Positions 25,466 through 34,336 of a stretch of DNA of 64,000 bases are shown one piece after another. A program made the translations under genes and the position numbers. Location: the NCBI RefSeq assembly GCF_014358075.1, contig NZ_JACONT010000007.1:1-64000 (forward strand), written 5' to 3'. Positions within the stretch are counted from its first letter, which is position 1. Every line of letters starts with the position of its first letter. The stretch comes from Sphingomonas albertensis (GTDB taxonomy: Bacteria > Pseudomonadota > Alphaproteobacteria > Sphingomonadales > Sphingomonadaceae). The notes beneath the pieces were generated by a model, which saw only the letters and a program-made list of their open reading frames with translations, was not told the DNA's origin and did no database searches.

Positions 25466-27168
25466 CGTTCCAGCCAGACCGCGACGCTGCCGGATTGGCC
25501 GAGTTCGCCGTCGGCGAAGATCGGTGCGGCTTCGATCTCCGGGAACGCCACAGCCTCATCGCCAAGGTTCAGCGCGATCGTAAGCACCGCGCCGTCGGCC
25601 ATCTTCCAGCGGGCGACGACGGCCCCCTCCCCGATCGCTTCTGCGCCGATCGCGGTCGTGCCGCGCAGGCGAGGAATGATCGCGTCGTGACGGATTTTCA
25701 ACAGGTTGCGGTATAGGTCTTGCCATCTGGTCGCATCGGGACCGGGTTCTGCGCGCGACCGATGGAAGGTTTCGTGCGCGTTCGGATCGGGGATCGCTTT
25801 GCGTGCTTCGGGGTCGGCGAAGGCGGCGAACTTGGCGAATTCCTTGCGCCGGCCTTCGCGCACCGCGTCCGCCAGCTCGTCGTGGAAGTCGGTGAAGAAC
25901 AGGAACGGGCTCTCGCTACCGTGTTCGTCACCCATGAACAACAGCGGAATCTGCGGGCCGAGCAGGAGCAACGCGGTCGCTGCGCGCAGCTTCTGGCGGT
26001 CGGCGAGCAGCGTCAGGCGTTCGCCCATCGCACGGTTGCCGATCTGGTCGTGGTTCTGGAGAAAGGCGACGAACGCGGTCGGCGAGAGGTGCGCGCTGGG
26101 TTTGCCGCGCGGCTTGCCGTTGTGGTTGGGCGAACCCTCCCCCTGATAGATGAAGCCTTCGCTGAGGCAGCGTGCGAGGCGTTCGGCCGGACGGTCTGAA
26201 AAATCAGCATAATAGGCGCTGGTTTCGCCGGTCAGCAGGACGTGGAGGACGTTGTGGAAGTCGTCGTTCCACTGCGCGTCGAACGCGTCCGAGCGCAGAT
26301 GCTCGGCGTCGTTCCCTTCGTTTTCGAGGACGAGATGGACGTGCCGGCCCGCCGTCTTCTCGCGAAGTTCGGCGGCCATCGCGTCGAGAAACTCGTCGTT
26401 CGCGATCGCGTGGACAGCGTCGAAACGGAGGCCGTCGAAGCGGTATTCGTTCAGCCACATCAGCGCGTTGTCGACGAAGTACCGATGTACCGGCGCCTGA
26501 TCGACCGCGACCGCGCCGCCCCAGGGGGTATCGACGTCGGCGTTGAAGAAGCCCTGCGCATACGCGCCGAGGTAGTTACCGTCGGGGCCGAAGTGATTGT
26601 AGACGACGTCGAGGAACACGGCCAGGCCAAGCTCGTGGGCGCGATCGACCAGCGACTTCAGTTCGTCGGGCGTGCCGTAGCTTTCGGCGGGAGCATAGGG
26701 TAGCACGCCGTCATAGCCCCAGTTTCTCGTGCCACTATAGGCGTTTACGGGCATGAGTTCGATGGCCGTCACACCCAGCGCCGCGATAGTCTGGAGGTGA
26801 TCGACAACGCCCGCAAAGCCGCCGAGCGCGCCAACATGGACCTCCTGGATGACCATCTCTTCCCACGCACGGCCGCGCCAGTCTGCTGTGCGCCAGTCGT
26901 AGGCGGCGTGATCGACGACGACGCTCCACCCATGGACGCCCCCCGATTGTGCTCGCGAGGCCGGATCCGGAACCGTCAGATCGCCCGCCAGCCGGAACCG
27001 GTATCGCGTCCCTGGCGCTACGCGAGCCGAGGTGCTGAACCAGCCGTTGGCGTTGCGCGTCATTGGAACCGCGCCGCTATCGGCGATCTCCAGCGTCACG
27101 TCGTCGTGGTCGGGCGCCCAGAGGCGGAAGGTCGTTCCGTCGTTGGCGAGCGTCGGTCCCCAGCTCAT
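25462..27168 (-). CDS. treZ: Malto-oligosyltrehalose trehalohydrolase, 568 aa
   Basis: GH13 enzyme that releases trehalose from maltooligosyl-trehalose made by TreY. It has an N-terminal CBM48-like domain (TTFRLWAPDHDDVTLEI), then IQEVHVGALG, IELMPVNAYSGTRNWGYDGVLPYA, VFLDVVYNHFGPDGNY, and GLRFDAVHAI with the nucleophile Asp, and LENEGND as the acid/base region. The ATG at 27168 (MSWGP) overlaps the glgX stop as ATGA and is preferred to a GTG six codons upstream. Confidence 0.95.
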   Translation of the reverse strand: MSWGPTLANDGTTFRLWAPDHDDVTLEIADSGAVPMTRNANGWFSTSARVAPGTRYRFRLAGDLTVPDPASRAQSGGVHGWSVVVDHAAYDWRTADWRGRAWEEMVIQEVHVGALGGFAGVVDHLQTIAALGVTAIELMPVNAYSGTRNWGYDGVLPYAPAESYGTPDELKSLVDRAHELGLAVFLDVVYNHFGPDGNYLGAYAQGFFNADVDTPWGGAVAVDQAPVHRYFVDNALMWLNEYRFDGLRFDAVHAIANDEFLDAMAAELREKTAGRHVHLVLENEGNDAEHLRSDAFDAQWNDDFHNVLHVLLTGETSAYYADFSDRPAERLARCLSEGFIYQGEGSPNHNGKPRGKPSAHLSPTAFVAFLQNHDQIGNRAMGERLTLLADRQKLRAATALLLLGPQIPLLFMGDEHGSESPFLFFTDFHDELADAVREGRRKEFAKFAAFADPEARKAIPDPNAHETFHRSRAEPGPDATRWQDLYRNLLKIRHDAIIPRLRGTTAIGAEAIGEGAVVARWKMADGAVLTIALNLGDEAVAFPEIEAAPIFADGELGQSGSVAVWLER

Positions 27169-29282
27169 GCCGCTGCGACCGTCCACGAGAGCAACGCCGC
27201 ACCCTGTGGGGGAAGCTCGTAGCTGTCCTTGATCGGGAGGGGACCTTGCTCGGGCTTGCTGCTGTCGATCAGCACGGTGCGCTCTACCTCTTCGGGGGGC
27301 GGCATGTGGAAGGTCAGCGGGCCCTCCGAGGCGTTGAGGAAGAGCGAGATCACCTGGATCTCACCCGATTCCATCTCGCAAGCGCGGCGCATCACAAGGG
27401 CACGGCCGTTGGTGTTGTCCCAATCTTCCGCCGTGAGTTGTTGGCCGCGCTCGTCCCACCATTCGATGTCCTTCAGACCCTCGGCCGGCGTGTCGTCGCC
27501 GTAGAGGAAATTGCCGGCGCGCAGCATACCATATTCTCGGCGCAACGCGATCAGGCGCCCGGTGAAGTCGATCAGCGCCTCGCCCTCGGGCGACTTGGCC
27601 TTGTCCCAGTCGAGCCAGCTGATCTCGTTGTCCTGGCAATAGGCGTTGTTATTGCCGTTCTGCGTGCGGCCGAACTCGTCGCCGGCGACCAGCATCGGCG
27701 TGCCGAGCGAGGCGAACAGCGTCGTCAGCATCGACCGCATCACGCGCCGGCGGGTCTCCAGGATCGCGGGGTCATCCGTCGGCCCCTCCACGCCCCAGTT
27801 GCGCGAGCAATTGTTGGAATGGCCGTCGTTGTTGTCTTCACCGTTCGCTTCGTTGTGGCGTTCCTCGTAGGCGACGGTGTCGGCGAGCGTGTAGCCGTCA
27901 TGCGCGCCGAGCAGGTTGACGCTCGCCCAGGGGCGGCGTGCGCGGCGGTCGAACAGGTCGGCCGAGCCGGTCAGGCGCGCGGCGAGATCGGCGCGCTGCG
28001 CGTGGTCGCCGCGCCAGAACTTTCGCACGGTGTCGCGGTATTTGTCGTTCCATTCGGCGAAACCGGGGGGGAAGTTGCCGAGCTGATAGCCGCCGGGGCC
28101 GATGTCCCAGGGCTCGGTGATCAGCTTCAGCCTGCCCAGCACCGGGTCCTGGCGGAGGACGTCGAAGAAGCCGGCGCCGGGGTCGAAGCCGGTATCCGTG
28201 CGGCCGAGCGTCAGCCCGAGATCGAAGCGGAAGCCGTCGATGCCGAAGCTGGTCGCCCAGTAGCGCAATGAGTCCGCGACCATCTGGATCACACGCGCCT
28301 TGGTGAGGTTGAGCGTGTTACCGGTGCCGGTGTCGTTGATCGAGAAGCGCGGGTCGTCCTTGACGAGGCGGTAGTAGCTGGCGTTGTCGAGACCGCGCCA
28401 GGACAGCGTCGGGCCCTGTTCGGAGCCTTCGCAGGTGTGGTTGTAGACGACGTCGAGGATCACCTCGATCCCGGCCGCATGCAGCCGGCGGATCGAGCGG
28501 CGGAGTTCGTCGTGGCTGTCGGTCGCGAAGAACGAACGCTCGGGTGTGAAGAAATTGAGGGTGTTGTAGCCCCAGTAATTGCGCAGGCCCTTCTCCTGGA
28601 GGAAGCGGTCCTGGATATAGGTGTGGATCGGCAACAGCTCGATCGCGGTGACGCCGAGGCGCTTGAGGTGATCGATGACCTTGGGGTTGCCGAGCGCCGC
28701 GAAGGTGCCGCGTTCGGAGGGCTGGACCTCCTCGAACAGCTTGGTGAGGCCCTTGGTATGCGCTTCGTAGATCACCGTCTCGGACCAGGGCGTGTTCGGG
28801 CGCACGTCGCGCGACCAGTCGAAATGGCTGTCGGTCACGACGCCCTTGGGCATCGTCAGCGCGCTGTCGCGCTTGTCGAAGCTCAGGTCCGCGCGCGGCG
28901 ACTTCACTTGATAACCGTACATCGCGTCGGTCCAGCGGAGTTCGCCGATCATCTGCTTGGCGTACGGATCGAGCAGCAGCTTGTTCGGGTTGAAGCGGTG
29001 GCCCTCTTCCGGCGCATAACGGCCATGCGCGCGGTAGCCGTAGACGAGGCCCGGCTGCGCGTCGGGGAGGTAGCCGTGCCAGACTTCGTCGGTCCATTCG
29101 GGGAGCGCGTAGCGCTTCAACTCGCGGCGACCGGTCTCGTCATAGACGCAGAGTTCGATCTTCTCGGCATTGGCGGAATAGACCGCGAAATTGACGCCGA
29201 GACCGTCGAAGGTCGCGCCGAGCGGATAGGCAGAGCCAGCGTCGAGCGTGTCGGGCAATAGATGCAACGTGAAGACCCCCAT
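27165..29282 (-). CDS. glgX: Glycogen debranching enzyme, 705 aa
   Basis: GH13 isoamylase-type enzyme that cleaves alpha-1,6 branches of phosphorylase-limited glycogen. It has an N-terminal CBM48 (YPLGATFDGLGVNFAVYS), then YEAHTKGLT, IELLPIH, VILDVVYNHT, FGIDGFRFDLG (nucleophile Asp), LITEPWDIGPGGYQLG (acid/base Glu) and LLGAHDGYTLAD. First gene of the trehalose operon. No glgA, glgB, glgC or glgP is in the window, so the glucan must be made elsewhere. A candidate EcfG-type promoter lies 50 bases upstream. Confidence 0.95.
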   Translation of the reverse strand: MGVFTLHLLPDTLDAGSAYPLGATFDGLGVNFAVYSANAEKIELCVYDETGRRELKRYALPEWTDEVWHGYLPDAQPGLVYGYRAHGRYAPEEGHRFNPNKLLLDPYAKQMIGELRWTDAMYGYQVKSPRADLSFDKRDSALTMPKGVVTDSHFDWSRDVRPNTPWSETVIYEAHTKGLTKLFEEVQPSERGTFAALGNPKVIDHLKRLGVTAIELLPIHTYIQDRFLQEKGLRNYWGYNTLNFFTPERSFFATDSHDELRRSIRRLHAAGIEVILDVVYNHTCEGSEQGPTLSWRGLDNASYYRLVKDDPRFSINDTGTGNTLNLTKARVIQMVADSLRYWATSFGIDGFRFDLGLTLGRTDTGFDPGAGFFDVLRQDPVLGRLKLITEPWDIGPGGYQLGNFPPGFAEWNDKYRDTVRKFWRGDHAQRADLAARLTGSADLFDRRARRPWASVNLLGAHDGYTLADTVAYEERHNEANGEDNNDGHSNNCSRNWGVEGPTDDPAILETRRRVMRSMLTTLFASLGTPMLVAGDEFGRTQNGNNNAYCQDNEISWLDWDKAKSPEGEALIDFTGRLIALRREYGMLRAGNFLYGDDTPAEGLKDIEWWDERGQQLTAEDWDNTNGRALVMRRACEMESGEIQVISLFLNASEGPLTFHMPPPEEVERTVLIDSSKPEQGPLPIKDSYELPPQGAALLSWTVAAA

Positions 29283-29331
29283 CTGTCGTCGCTGCCGCGG
29301 CTTTATCGCGGTGCAGCATTCCTTGGCGTGA

Positions 29332-29357
29332 AACCCGCCCGCCGGTTCCTATGTTCC
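29332..29357 (-). promoter_or_regulatory. Candidate EcfG-type (general stress) promoter of glgX operon
   Basis: On the minus strand GGAAC (29357-29353) is followed after 17 bases by GGTT (29335-29332). This is one mismatch from the alphaproteobacterial EcfG consensus GGAAC-N16/17-CGTT. The -10 lies about 50 bases before the glgX start. Trehalose genes are common EcfG targets, which supports it; no experimental evidence. Confidence 0.4.
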
Positions 29358-29439
29358 GCATCGAGCAGCGAGTTTTCGCCGTACTCCTCTACGTATCAAG
29401 GGACACGCCCATGCCTTATTCCATCCGATCGATCTTCGC

Positions 29440-30543
29440 ATGAGCGGGCCGAAACTGTTCGAGCCGCTCAAGGTCGGCAACCTCACGCTCGCGAACCGGA
29501 TCGTGATCGCGCCGATGTGCCAGTATTCCGCGGAAAACGGCTGCATGAACGACTGGCACCAGATCCATCTCGGTCAGCTCGCGCTGTCGGGCGCGGCGCT
29601 GCTGACGATCGAGGCGAGCGCGGTGCTGCCCGAGGGGCGGATCACGCATGGCGATGTCGGGCTGTACGACGATGCGACCGAGGCGGCGATGGCGGGGGTG
29701 ATCGAGAGCGTGCGGCACTGGTCCGACATGCCGATCGCGATCCAGTTGTCGCATGCCGGACGCAAGGCGTCGTGCGAGGTTCCCTGGAAGGGTGGACTCC
29801 AGATCGCACCGGGCGCGCCGAACGGGTGGCAGACCGAGGGACCGTCGACGGTGCCGTTCCTGCCAGAGGAGAACGCACCGGTCGCGCTCGATGCCGAAGG
29901 ACTGGCGCGGGTGCGCGATGCGTTCGTGGCGGCGACGGTGCGCGCGGCGCGGCTCGGGATCGATGCGATCCAGTTGCACGCGGCGCATGGCTATCTGTTG
30001 CACGAATTCCTGTCGCCGCTGTCGAACCGGCGCGAGGATGAGTATGGCGGCAGTCTCGAAAACCGGATGCGGTTTCCGCTCGAGGTATTCGATGCGGTTC
30101 GGGCGGCGTTTCCGGCCGAGCGCGCGGTGACGATGCGGGTGTCGGGGACCGACTGGGCCGAGGGTGGCTGGGATTCAGAGCAGACGGTGGCGTTCGCCAA
30201 GGCGCTCGAGGCGCGTGGGTGCAGTGCGATCCACGTCTCGAGCGGGGGCACGACGCCGGCGCAGCAGATCCCGGTCGGACCGAGTTACCAGGTGCCGCTT
30301 GCGCGGGCGGTGAAGCAGGCGGTGTCGATCCCGGTCGTCGCGGTGGGGCTGATCACCGAGTTCGAGCAGGCCGAGGCGATCGTCGGGACCGGCGATGCGG
30401 ACATGATCGCGCTGGCCCGGACGATTTTGTATGATCCGCGCTGGCCGTGGCACGCGGCGGCGCACCTTGGGGGGAAGGTGAAGGGGCCGAACCAGTATCT
30501 GCGCTCGCAGCCGCGGCAGTTTAAGGATTTGTTCGAAGGGTAG
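29440..30543 (+). CDS. NADH:flavin oxidoreductase, old yellow enzyme family (YqjM-like), 367 aa
   Basis: FMN-dependent ene-reductase TIM barrel. The thermophilic-like/YqjM class is indicated by IAPMCQYSAENG (Cys27 and Tyr29 near the flavin), the substrate-binding pair in QLHAAHGYLLHEFLSPLSNRR, and the YGGSLENRMRF motif. Likely reduces activated C=C bonds with NADPH. It is divergent from the glgX operon (157 bases between) and followed by a family A repeat, so it is probably monocistronic. Confidence 0.92.
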   Translation: MSGPKLFEPLKVGNLTLANRIVIAPMCQYSAENGCMNDWHQIHLGQLALSGAALLTIEASAVLPEGRITHGDVGLYDDATEAAMAGVIESVRHWSDMPIAIQLSHAGRKASCEVPWKGGLQIAPGAPNGWQTEGPSTVPFLPEENAPVALDAEGLARVRDAFVAATVRAARLGIDAIQLHAAHGYLLHEFLSPLSNRREDEYGGSLENRMRFPLEVFDAVRAAFPAERAVTMRVSGTDWAEGGWDSEQTVAFAKALEARGCSAIHVSSGGTTPAQQIPVGPSYQVPLARAVKQAVSIPVVAVGLITEFEQAEAIVGTGDADMIALARTILYDPRWPWHAAAHLGGKVKGPNQYLRSQPRQFKDLFEG

Positions 30544-30555
30544 AGGCGCTCTTGC

Positions 30556-30678
30556 GATCCTCCCCCGCCAGGGGGAGGTGGCGCGGAGCGACGGGGGGGA
30601 GGACACGGACCAGAGGTTTCACCTTCCTCCCCCTCCGTCAGGCTACGCCTGCCACCTTCCCCTAGCGGGGGAGGATCG
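30556..30678. repeat. Palindromic intergenic repeat, family A, copy 3
   Basis: Two arms as in the other copies: CCTCCCCCGCCAGGGGGAGG with GGTGG, then CCCTCCGTCAGGC and a GCCACCTTCCCCTAGCGGGGG arm. It fills most of the gap between the convergent ene-reductase and SDR genes. Confidence 0.85.
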
Positions 30679-30713
30679 TTCGGTTCCGTGAGGCTGACGG
30701 TTAGGGGCGAGGC

Positions 30714-31517
30714 TTACCCCGCGACGGTCATCACCGATCCGGAGTCCACGCGGATATCCGCGCCGTTGATGAAGCTCGCCCGCTCCGAGCACAGGAACAC
30801 GATCGCCGAGGCGACCTCTTCCGCCGTGCCGCGGCGCTTTAGCGTCATGCCCGGCCGCTCTTCCTCGAAAAACGTCTCGATCGCCTCGTCGAAGCTCACG
30901 CCCTTCTCGTCGGCGCGCTTCTGCATCATCTTGTCGGTCATCGGCGTGGCGATGAACGCCGGCGACACGGTGTTCACCAGCACATTGTCGCAACCGTAAG
31001 CCTTCGACAGCCCCTTCGACAGGCTGGAGATGCCCGCCTTCGACGCGCAATAGGCGAGTTCGTCGACATAGGGCTGTACCGCATCCTCCGAGCTCATCAG
31101 CACGATGCGGCCCCATTTGGCGGCGCGCATCGCCGGGATCGCCTCGCGGCAGACGCGGACAGCGCCCATCAGGTTGATGTCGATCGTCGACTGCCAGCCG
31201 GCATCGTCAACATCGAGGAAGTCTCCGGTCGCTCCGGTCACGCCCGCGCAATTGACCAGAATGTCCGGCTCGCCGAGCTGCTCGCGAACCTTGGCGAACA
31301 ACGCCTTCACGTCGTCGAGCTTGGTCAGGTCCGCCTCGACCGCGATCACTTCGCCGTGCGCCTTCAGATCTTCGACACTGGCGTCGAGGTCGCCGCCGGG
31401 TTGGTCGGTGATCGCGACGCGGACGCCTTCCTGGAGCAGCATCCGGGCGGTTTCCTTGCCCATGCCGCTGTCCGCGCCGGTGATGAGCGCGATCTTGCCT
31501 GTGATATCGAGGTTCAT
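30714..31517 (-). CDS. SDR family oxidoreductase, 267 aa
   Basis: Classical short-chain dehydrogenase: nucleotide-binding TGADSGMG (13-20), NCAG (89-92), catalytic serine in MSSEDA (142-143), and Y156-x-x-x-K160 (AYCASK). The acidic D38 after the second strand (ITDQPGG) suggests NAD preference. The substrate is unknown. It is the third gene of an operon with a glucose-dehydrogenase-like SDR and a GH15 glycosidase, which points to a sugar or sugar lactone, but this is inference from context. Confidence 0.88.
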   Translation of the reverse strand: MNLDITGKIALITGADSGMGKETARMLLQEGVRVAITDQPGGDLDASVEDLKAHGEVIAVEADLTKLDDVKALFAKVREQLGEPDILVNCAGVTGATGDFLDVDDAGWQSTIDINLMGAVRVCREAIPAMRAAKWGRIVLMSSEDAVQPYVDELAYCASKAGISSLSKGLSKAYGCDNVLVNTVSPAFIATPMTDKMMQKRADEKGVSFDEAIETFFEEERPGMTLKRRGTAEEVASAIVFLCSERASFINGADIRVDSGSVMTVAG

Positions 31518-31545
31518 GCTGTCGTCCTTAGGTCAGTGAAAAAGG

Positions 31546-33369
31546 TCATGCCCATTCCCGCGGACCGTCGCTGTCGAGCGCACGGTCGAGGTAGAAGGCC
31601 GCGCTGATCAGCGCCAAGTGGCTGAAGCCTTGCGGGAAATTACCGAGGAAGCTGCCGTCCTGCGCGATCTCTTCGGCGAACAGGCCGAGATGGTTGCCGT
31701 GCGCGAGCAGCTTCTCGAAGTTCAGCCGCGCCTCGTCGAGCCGTCCGGCCCGCGCGAGGCATTCGACATACCAGAACGAGCAGGCGACGAACGTCCCCTC
31801 CTGCCCCGGCAGGCCGTCGTCGATCCGGTAGCGATAGACTTGCCCGTCGTCGGACAGGTCCTCGCCGATAGCCTCCAACGTCGCGAGCCATTTGGGATCG
31901 GTCGCGCCGACGAAGCGGACCAGCGGCATCATCAGCAACGCGCCGTCGACCGCCAGATCCTCCGGCGCATCGCCGATCGCGCGGACGAAGCGGCCGAGAT
32001 CCTCGTTCCAGAAGTTCGCCCAGATATCGTCGTGGATCGCCGTCCGCGCCTCCGACCAGCGGACCAGCGGCGCGGGCAGCGAGCGCTTCTGCGCGAGCCG
32101 CACCGCGCGGTCGACCGCGACCCAGCTCATCAGCCGCGAATGGAGATAATGCTTCTTCGGCCCGCGGACCTCCCATATTCCCGAGTCGGGCGTGTCCCAC
32201 GTCTCGCAGACCTGATCGACGATCCGCGAAATCGCCACCCAGGAATCATGTGCGATTGGCTCACCATACTTACTGCCGAGATAGGTCGCGTCGAGCAGCG
32301 CGCCGTAGATATCGTGCTGCGTCTGGTCCTTCGCCTCGTTGCCGACGACGATCGGCGTCGCGCCCTCGAATCCGGCGAGGTCGAGCTTGCGTTCGTCGGC
32401 GATCTCGCCGCCGTCGAGCGCGTACATGACGCCGAGATGGCCCTTCGAACACGCCTGCGCGCGGTCCATCGCCCAATGGAGGAAACCGACCGCTTCGCCC
32501 TGATAACCCAGTCGCAGCAAGGCGTAGACGGTGAACGAGGAGTCACGGATCCACGTCGCGCGGTAATCCCAGTTGCGGACGCCGCCATGCGCTTCGGGCA
32601 GGCCGAACGTCGCGGCGGCGGCGATCGAGCCGTGCTTGCGTGAGGTGAGCAGTTTCAGTGCCATCGCCGAGCGCTCGACGGTCTCGCGCCAGCGGCCGCG
32701 GTAGCGCGACTTACGGCTCCAGGTCCGCCAATAGTTCATGTCCTTCTCGACGATAGCGTCGAGCGCATCGGTGTCGAGCGAGACGTCGTCGGGGTTGCTG
32801 AGGATCAGCGAGACGGTGTCGCCTTCGTTGAGGTGGATCTTGGCAGTCAGGTCGCAACCGTCCGCGACGAGCTTCGCGGCACCGTGAACCGCGAGCGCGA
32901 GGCCGCTTTCGTGGTCGAACCGCCCGCGCGATACGTCCGCCTCCGACGTCGTGACGGAGGCCGTGCGGCCCATCACGCCGTAGTCAAACCGCGGGGCGCA
33001 CCGGACGCGGACCGTCGCCGACCCGCGCGTGCAGGTCATCCGACGGACCAGCCGCGACGGCGCGTCATCGGCATCGTTGCCGACGGGCATGAGGTCGACC
33101 AGATCGACGCTCGCCGCGTTCGCCATCCAGCGAGTCAGCAGGATGTTGGTCTCGGGCAGGTACATCTGGACGATGTTCGCGCCGGGGAGGTCCGGCTCGA
33201 CCGAGAAATGCCCGCCTTTGTCGCCATCGAGCAGTCGTGCGAAGACCGAGGCACTGTCGAGGCACGGCCAGCAGAGATAGTCGATCGTGCCGGCCGTATC
33301 GACCAGCGCGATCGTCTCCAGATTGCCAATCGCGCCGTGGTCCGCGATCGATATGCCGTGCTTATCCAT
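31546..33369 (-). CDS. Glycoside hydrolase family 15 protein (glucoamylase/trehalase-like), 607 aa
   Basis: An intracellular GH15 enzyme (no signal peptide). The N-terminal beta domain reads IADHGAIGNLETIALVDTAGTIDYLCWP. The catalytic (alpha/alpha)6 barrel contains GGVRNWDYRATWIRDSSF, HWAMDRAQ, SGIWEVRG, and GLPGQEGTFVACSFWYVE, which carry the expected two carboxylates. Members include glucoamylase, glucodextranase and, in actinobacteria, trehalase. With a trehalose synthesis operon 2 kb away, trehalose or maltodextrin hydrolysis is a reasonable inference. Its ATG overlaps the upstream SDR stop by eight bases. Confidence 0.9.
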   Translation of the reverse strand: MDKHGISIADHGAIGNLETIALVDTAGTIDYLCWPCLDSASVFARLLDGDKGGHFSVEPDLPGANIVQMYLPETNILLTRWMANAASVDLVDLMPVGNDADDAPSRLVRRMTCTRGSATVRVRCAPRFDYGVMGRTASVTTSEADVSRGRFDHESGLALAVHGAAKLVADGCDLTAKIHLNEGDTVSLILSNPDDVSLDTDALDAIVEKDMNYWRTWSRKSRYRGRWRETVERSAMALKLLTSRKHGSIAAAATFGLPEAHGGVRNWDYRATWIRDSSFTVYALLRLGYQGEAVGFLHWAMDRAQACSKGHLGVMYALDGGEIADERKLDLAGFEGATPIVVGNEAKDQTQHDIYGALLDATYLGSKYGEPIAHDSWVAISRIVDQVCETWDTPDSGIWEVRGPKKHYLHSRLMSWVAVDRAVRLAQKRSLPAPLVRWSEARTAIHDDIWANFWNEDLGRFVRAIGDAPEDLAVDGALLMMPLVRFVGATDPKWLATLEAIGEDLSDDGQVYRYRIDDGLPGQEGTFVACSFWYVECLARAGRLDEARLNFEKLLAHGNHLGLFAEEIAQDGSFLGNFPQGFSHLALISAAFYLDRALDSDGPREWA

Positions 33370-34153
33370 TATCGCGGAAACCTGGATACAGGCTCATGCC
33401 GCCGTCGATCGTCAGCGTCGAGCCGACGATATAGTCCGCCGCATCCGACACGAGGAACAGCGCCGCGCGGGCGACATCTTCCGGGTGGCCAATCCGGCCG
33501 TAGGGGATGAGTTCGAGCAGCTTGTCCTGATCGGCGGTCGCGTCCTCGTTGATCTCGGTCGCGATCGCGCCGGGGGCGATGCCGTTCACGCGGATGCGGT
33601 CGCCGGCGATTTCCTGCGCGAGCGTGCGCATCAGCATCCCGCTGCCGCCCTTCGACGCGGCGTAATTGGCGTGGCCTGCCCAGGGGATCACCTCGTGCAC
33701 CGAACTCATGAACAGGATCTTCCCGATCGCTCGGCTGACGCCGCGGTCGCCCTGCTTGCGGAACCGGCGCACCGCCTCGCGCGAGACCAGGAACTGGCCG
33801 GTCAGGTTGACGTCGATGACGCGCTTCCAGTCCTCCAGAGTCAGGTCGGCATAGGCCGCGTCCTTCTGCATGCCTGCGTTGGCGAAGACGATGTCGACGC
33901 CGCCGTACCGTTCGACCGTCTCGTCGAACAACTTGAGGACCGCCGCCTCGTCGGACGTGTCGGCCTCGCACGCAAAGGCCTCGCCGCCCGCCTGCTCGAT
34001 CGCCTCGACCACTTCGCGCGCCTTGTCCGCGCTGCTGTTGTAGTTGACCGCGACTTTCGCGCCGGCCTTGGCAAAGGCGATGGCGGACGCGCGGCCGAGC
34101 CCTGAACTCGCGCCGGTGACGATCGCGGCCTGGCCTGTCAGGTCGATGTGCAT
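33362..34153 (-). CDS. SDR family oxidoreductase, glucose 1-dehydrogenase-like, 263 aa
   Basis: Classical SDR with TGASSGLG (13-20), NAG (92-94), S151 in MSSVHE, and Y164-x-x-x-K168 (NYAASK). The MSSVHEVIPW motif and the PYGRIGHPEDVARAALFLVSD tail resemble bacterial glucose 1-dehydrogenases. The start at 34153 is set by an AAGGAG seven bases upstream. First gene of the operon leading into GH15; the pair could release glucose and oxidise it to gluconolactone. It is divergent from katE. Confidence 0.88.
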   Translation of the reverse strand: MHIDLTGQAAIVTGASSGLGRASAIAFAKAGAKVAVNYNSSADKAREVVEAIEQAGGEAFACEADTSDEAAVLKLFDETVERYGGVDIVFANAGMQKDAAYADLTLEDWKRVIDVNLTGQFLVSREAVRRFRKQGDRGVSRAIGKILFMSSVHEVIPWAGHANYAASKGGSGMLMRTLAQEIAGDRIRVNGIAPGAIATEINEDATADQDKLLELIPYGRIGHPEDVARAALFLVSDAADYIVGSTLTIDGGMSLYPGFRDNG

Positions 34154-34336
34154 GGCTGCTCCTTCGCTTGGGAGTTTCACTGGGGGCATCGCCGCTCAAC
34201 GCGCCTCACGGTCAGTTTCTCCAAGGCTCCACGAACCGTTCGGCAATCGCGCTGATCTGCATCAAGCGTCCGATTTCGGTGCAACTCTTACGGCCCGCCA
34301 CGCGCTGTGGGTCCTGAGAAGCTACGAGGACGGCAC

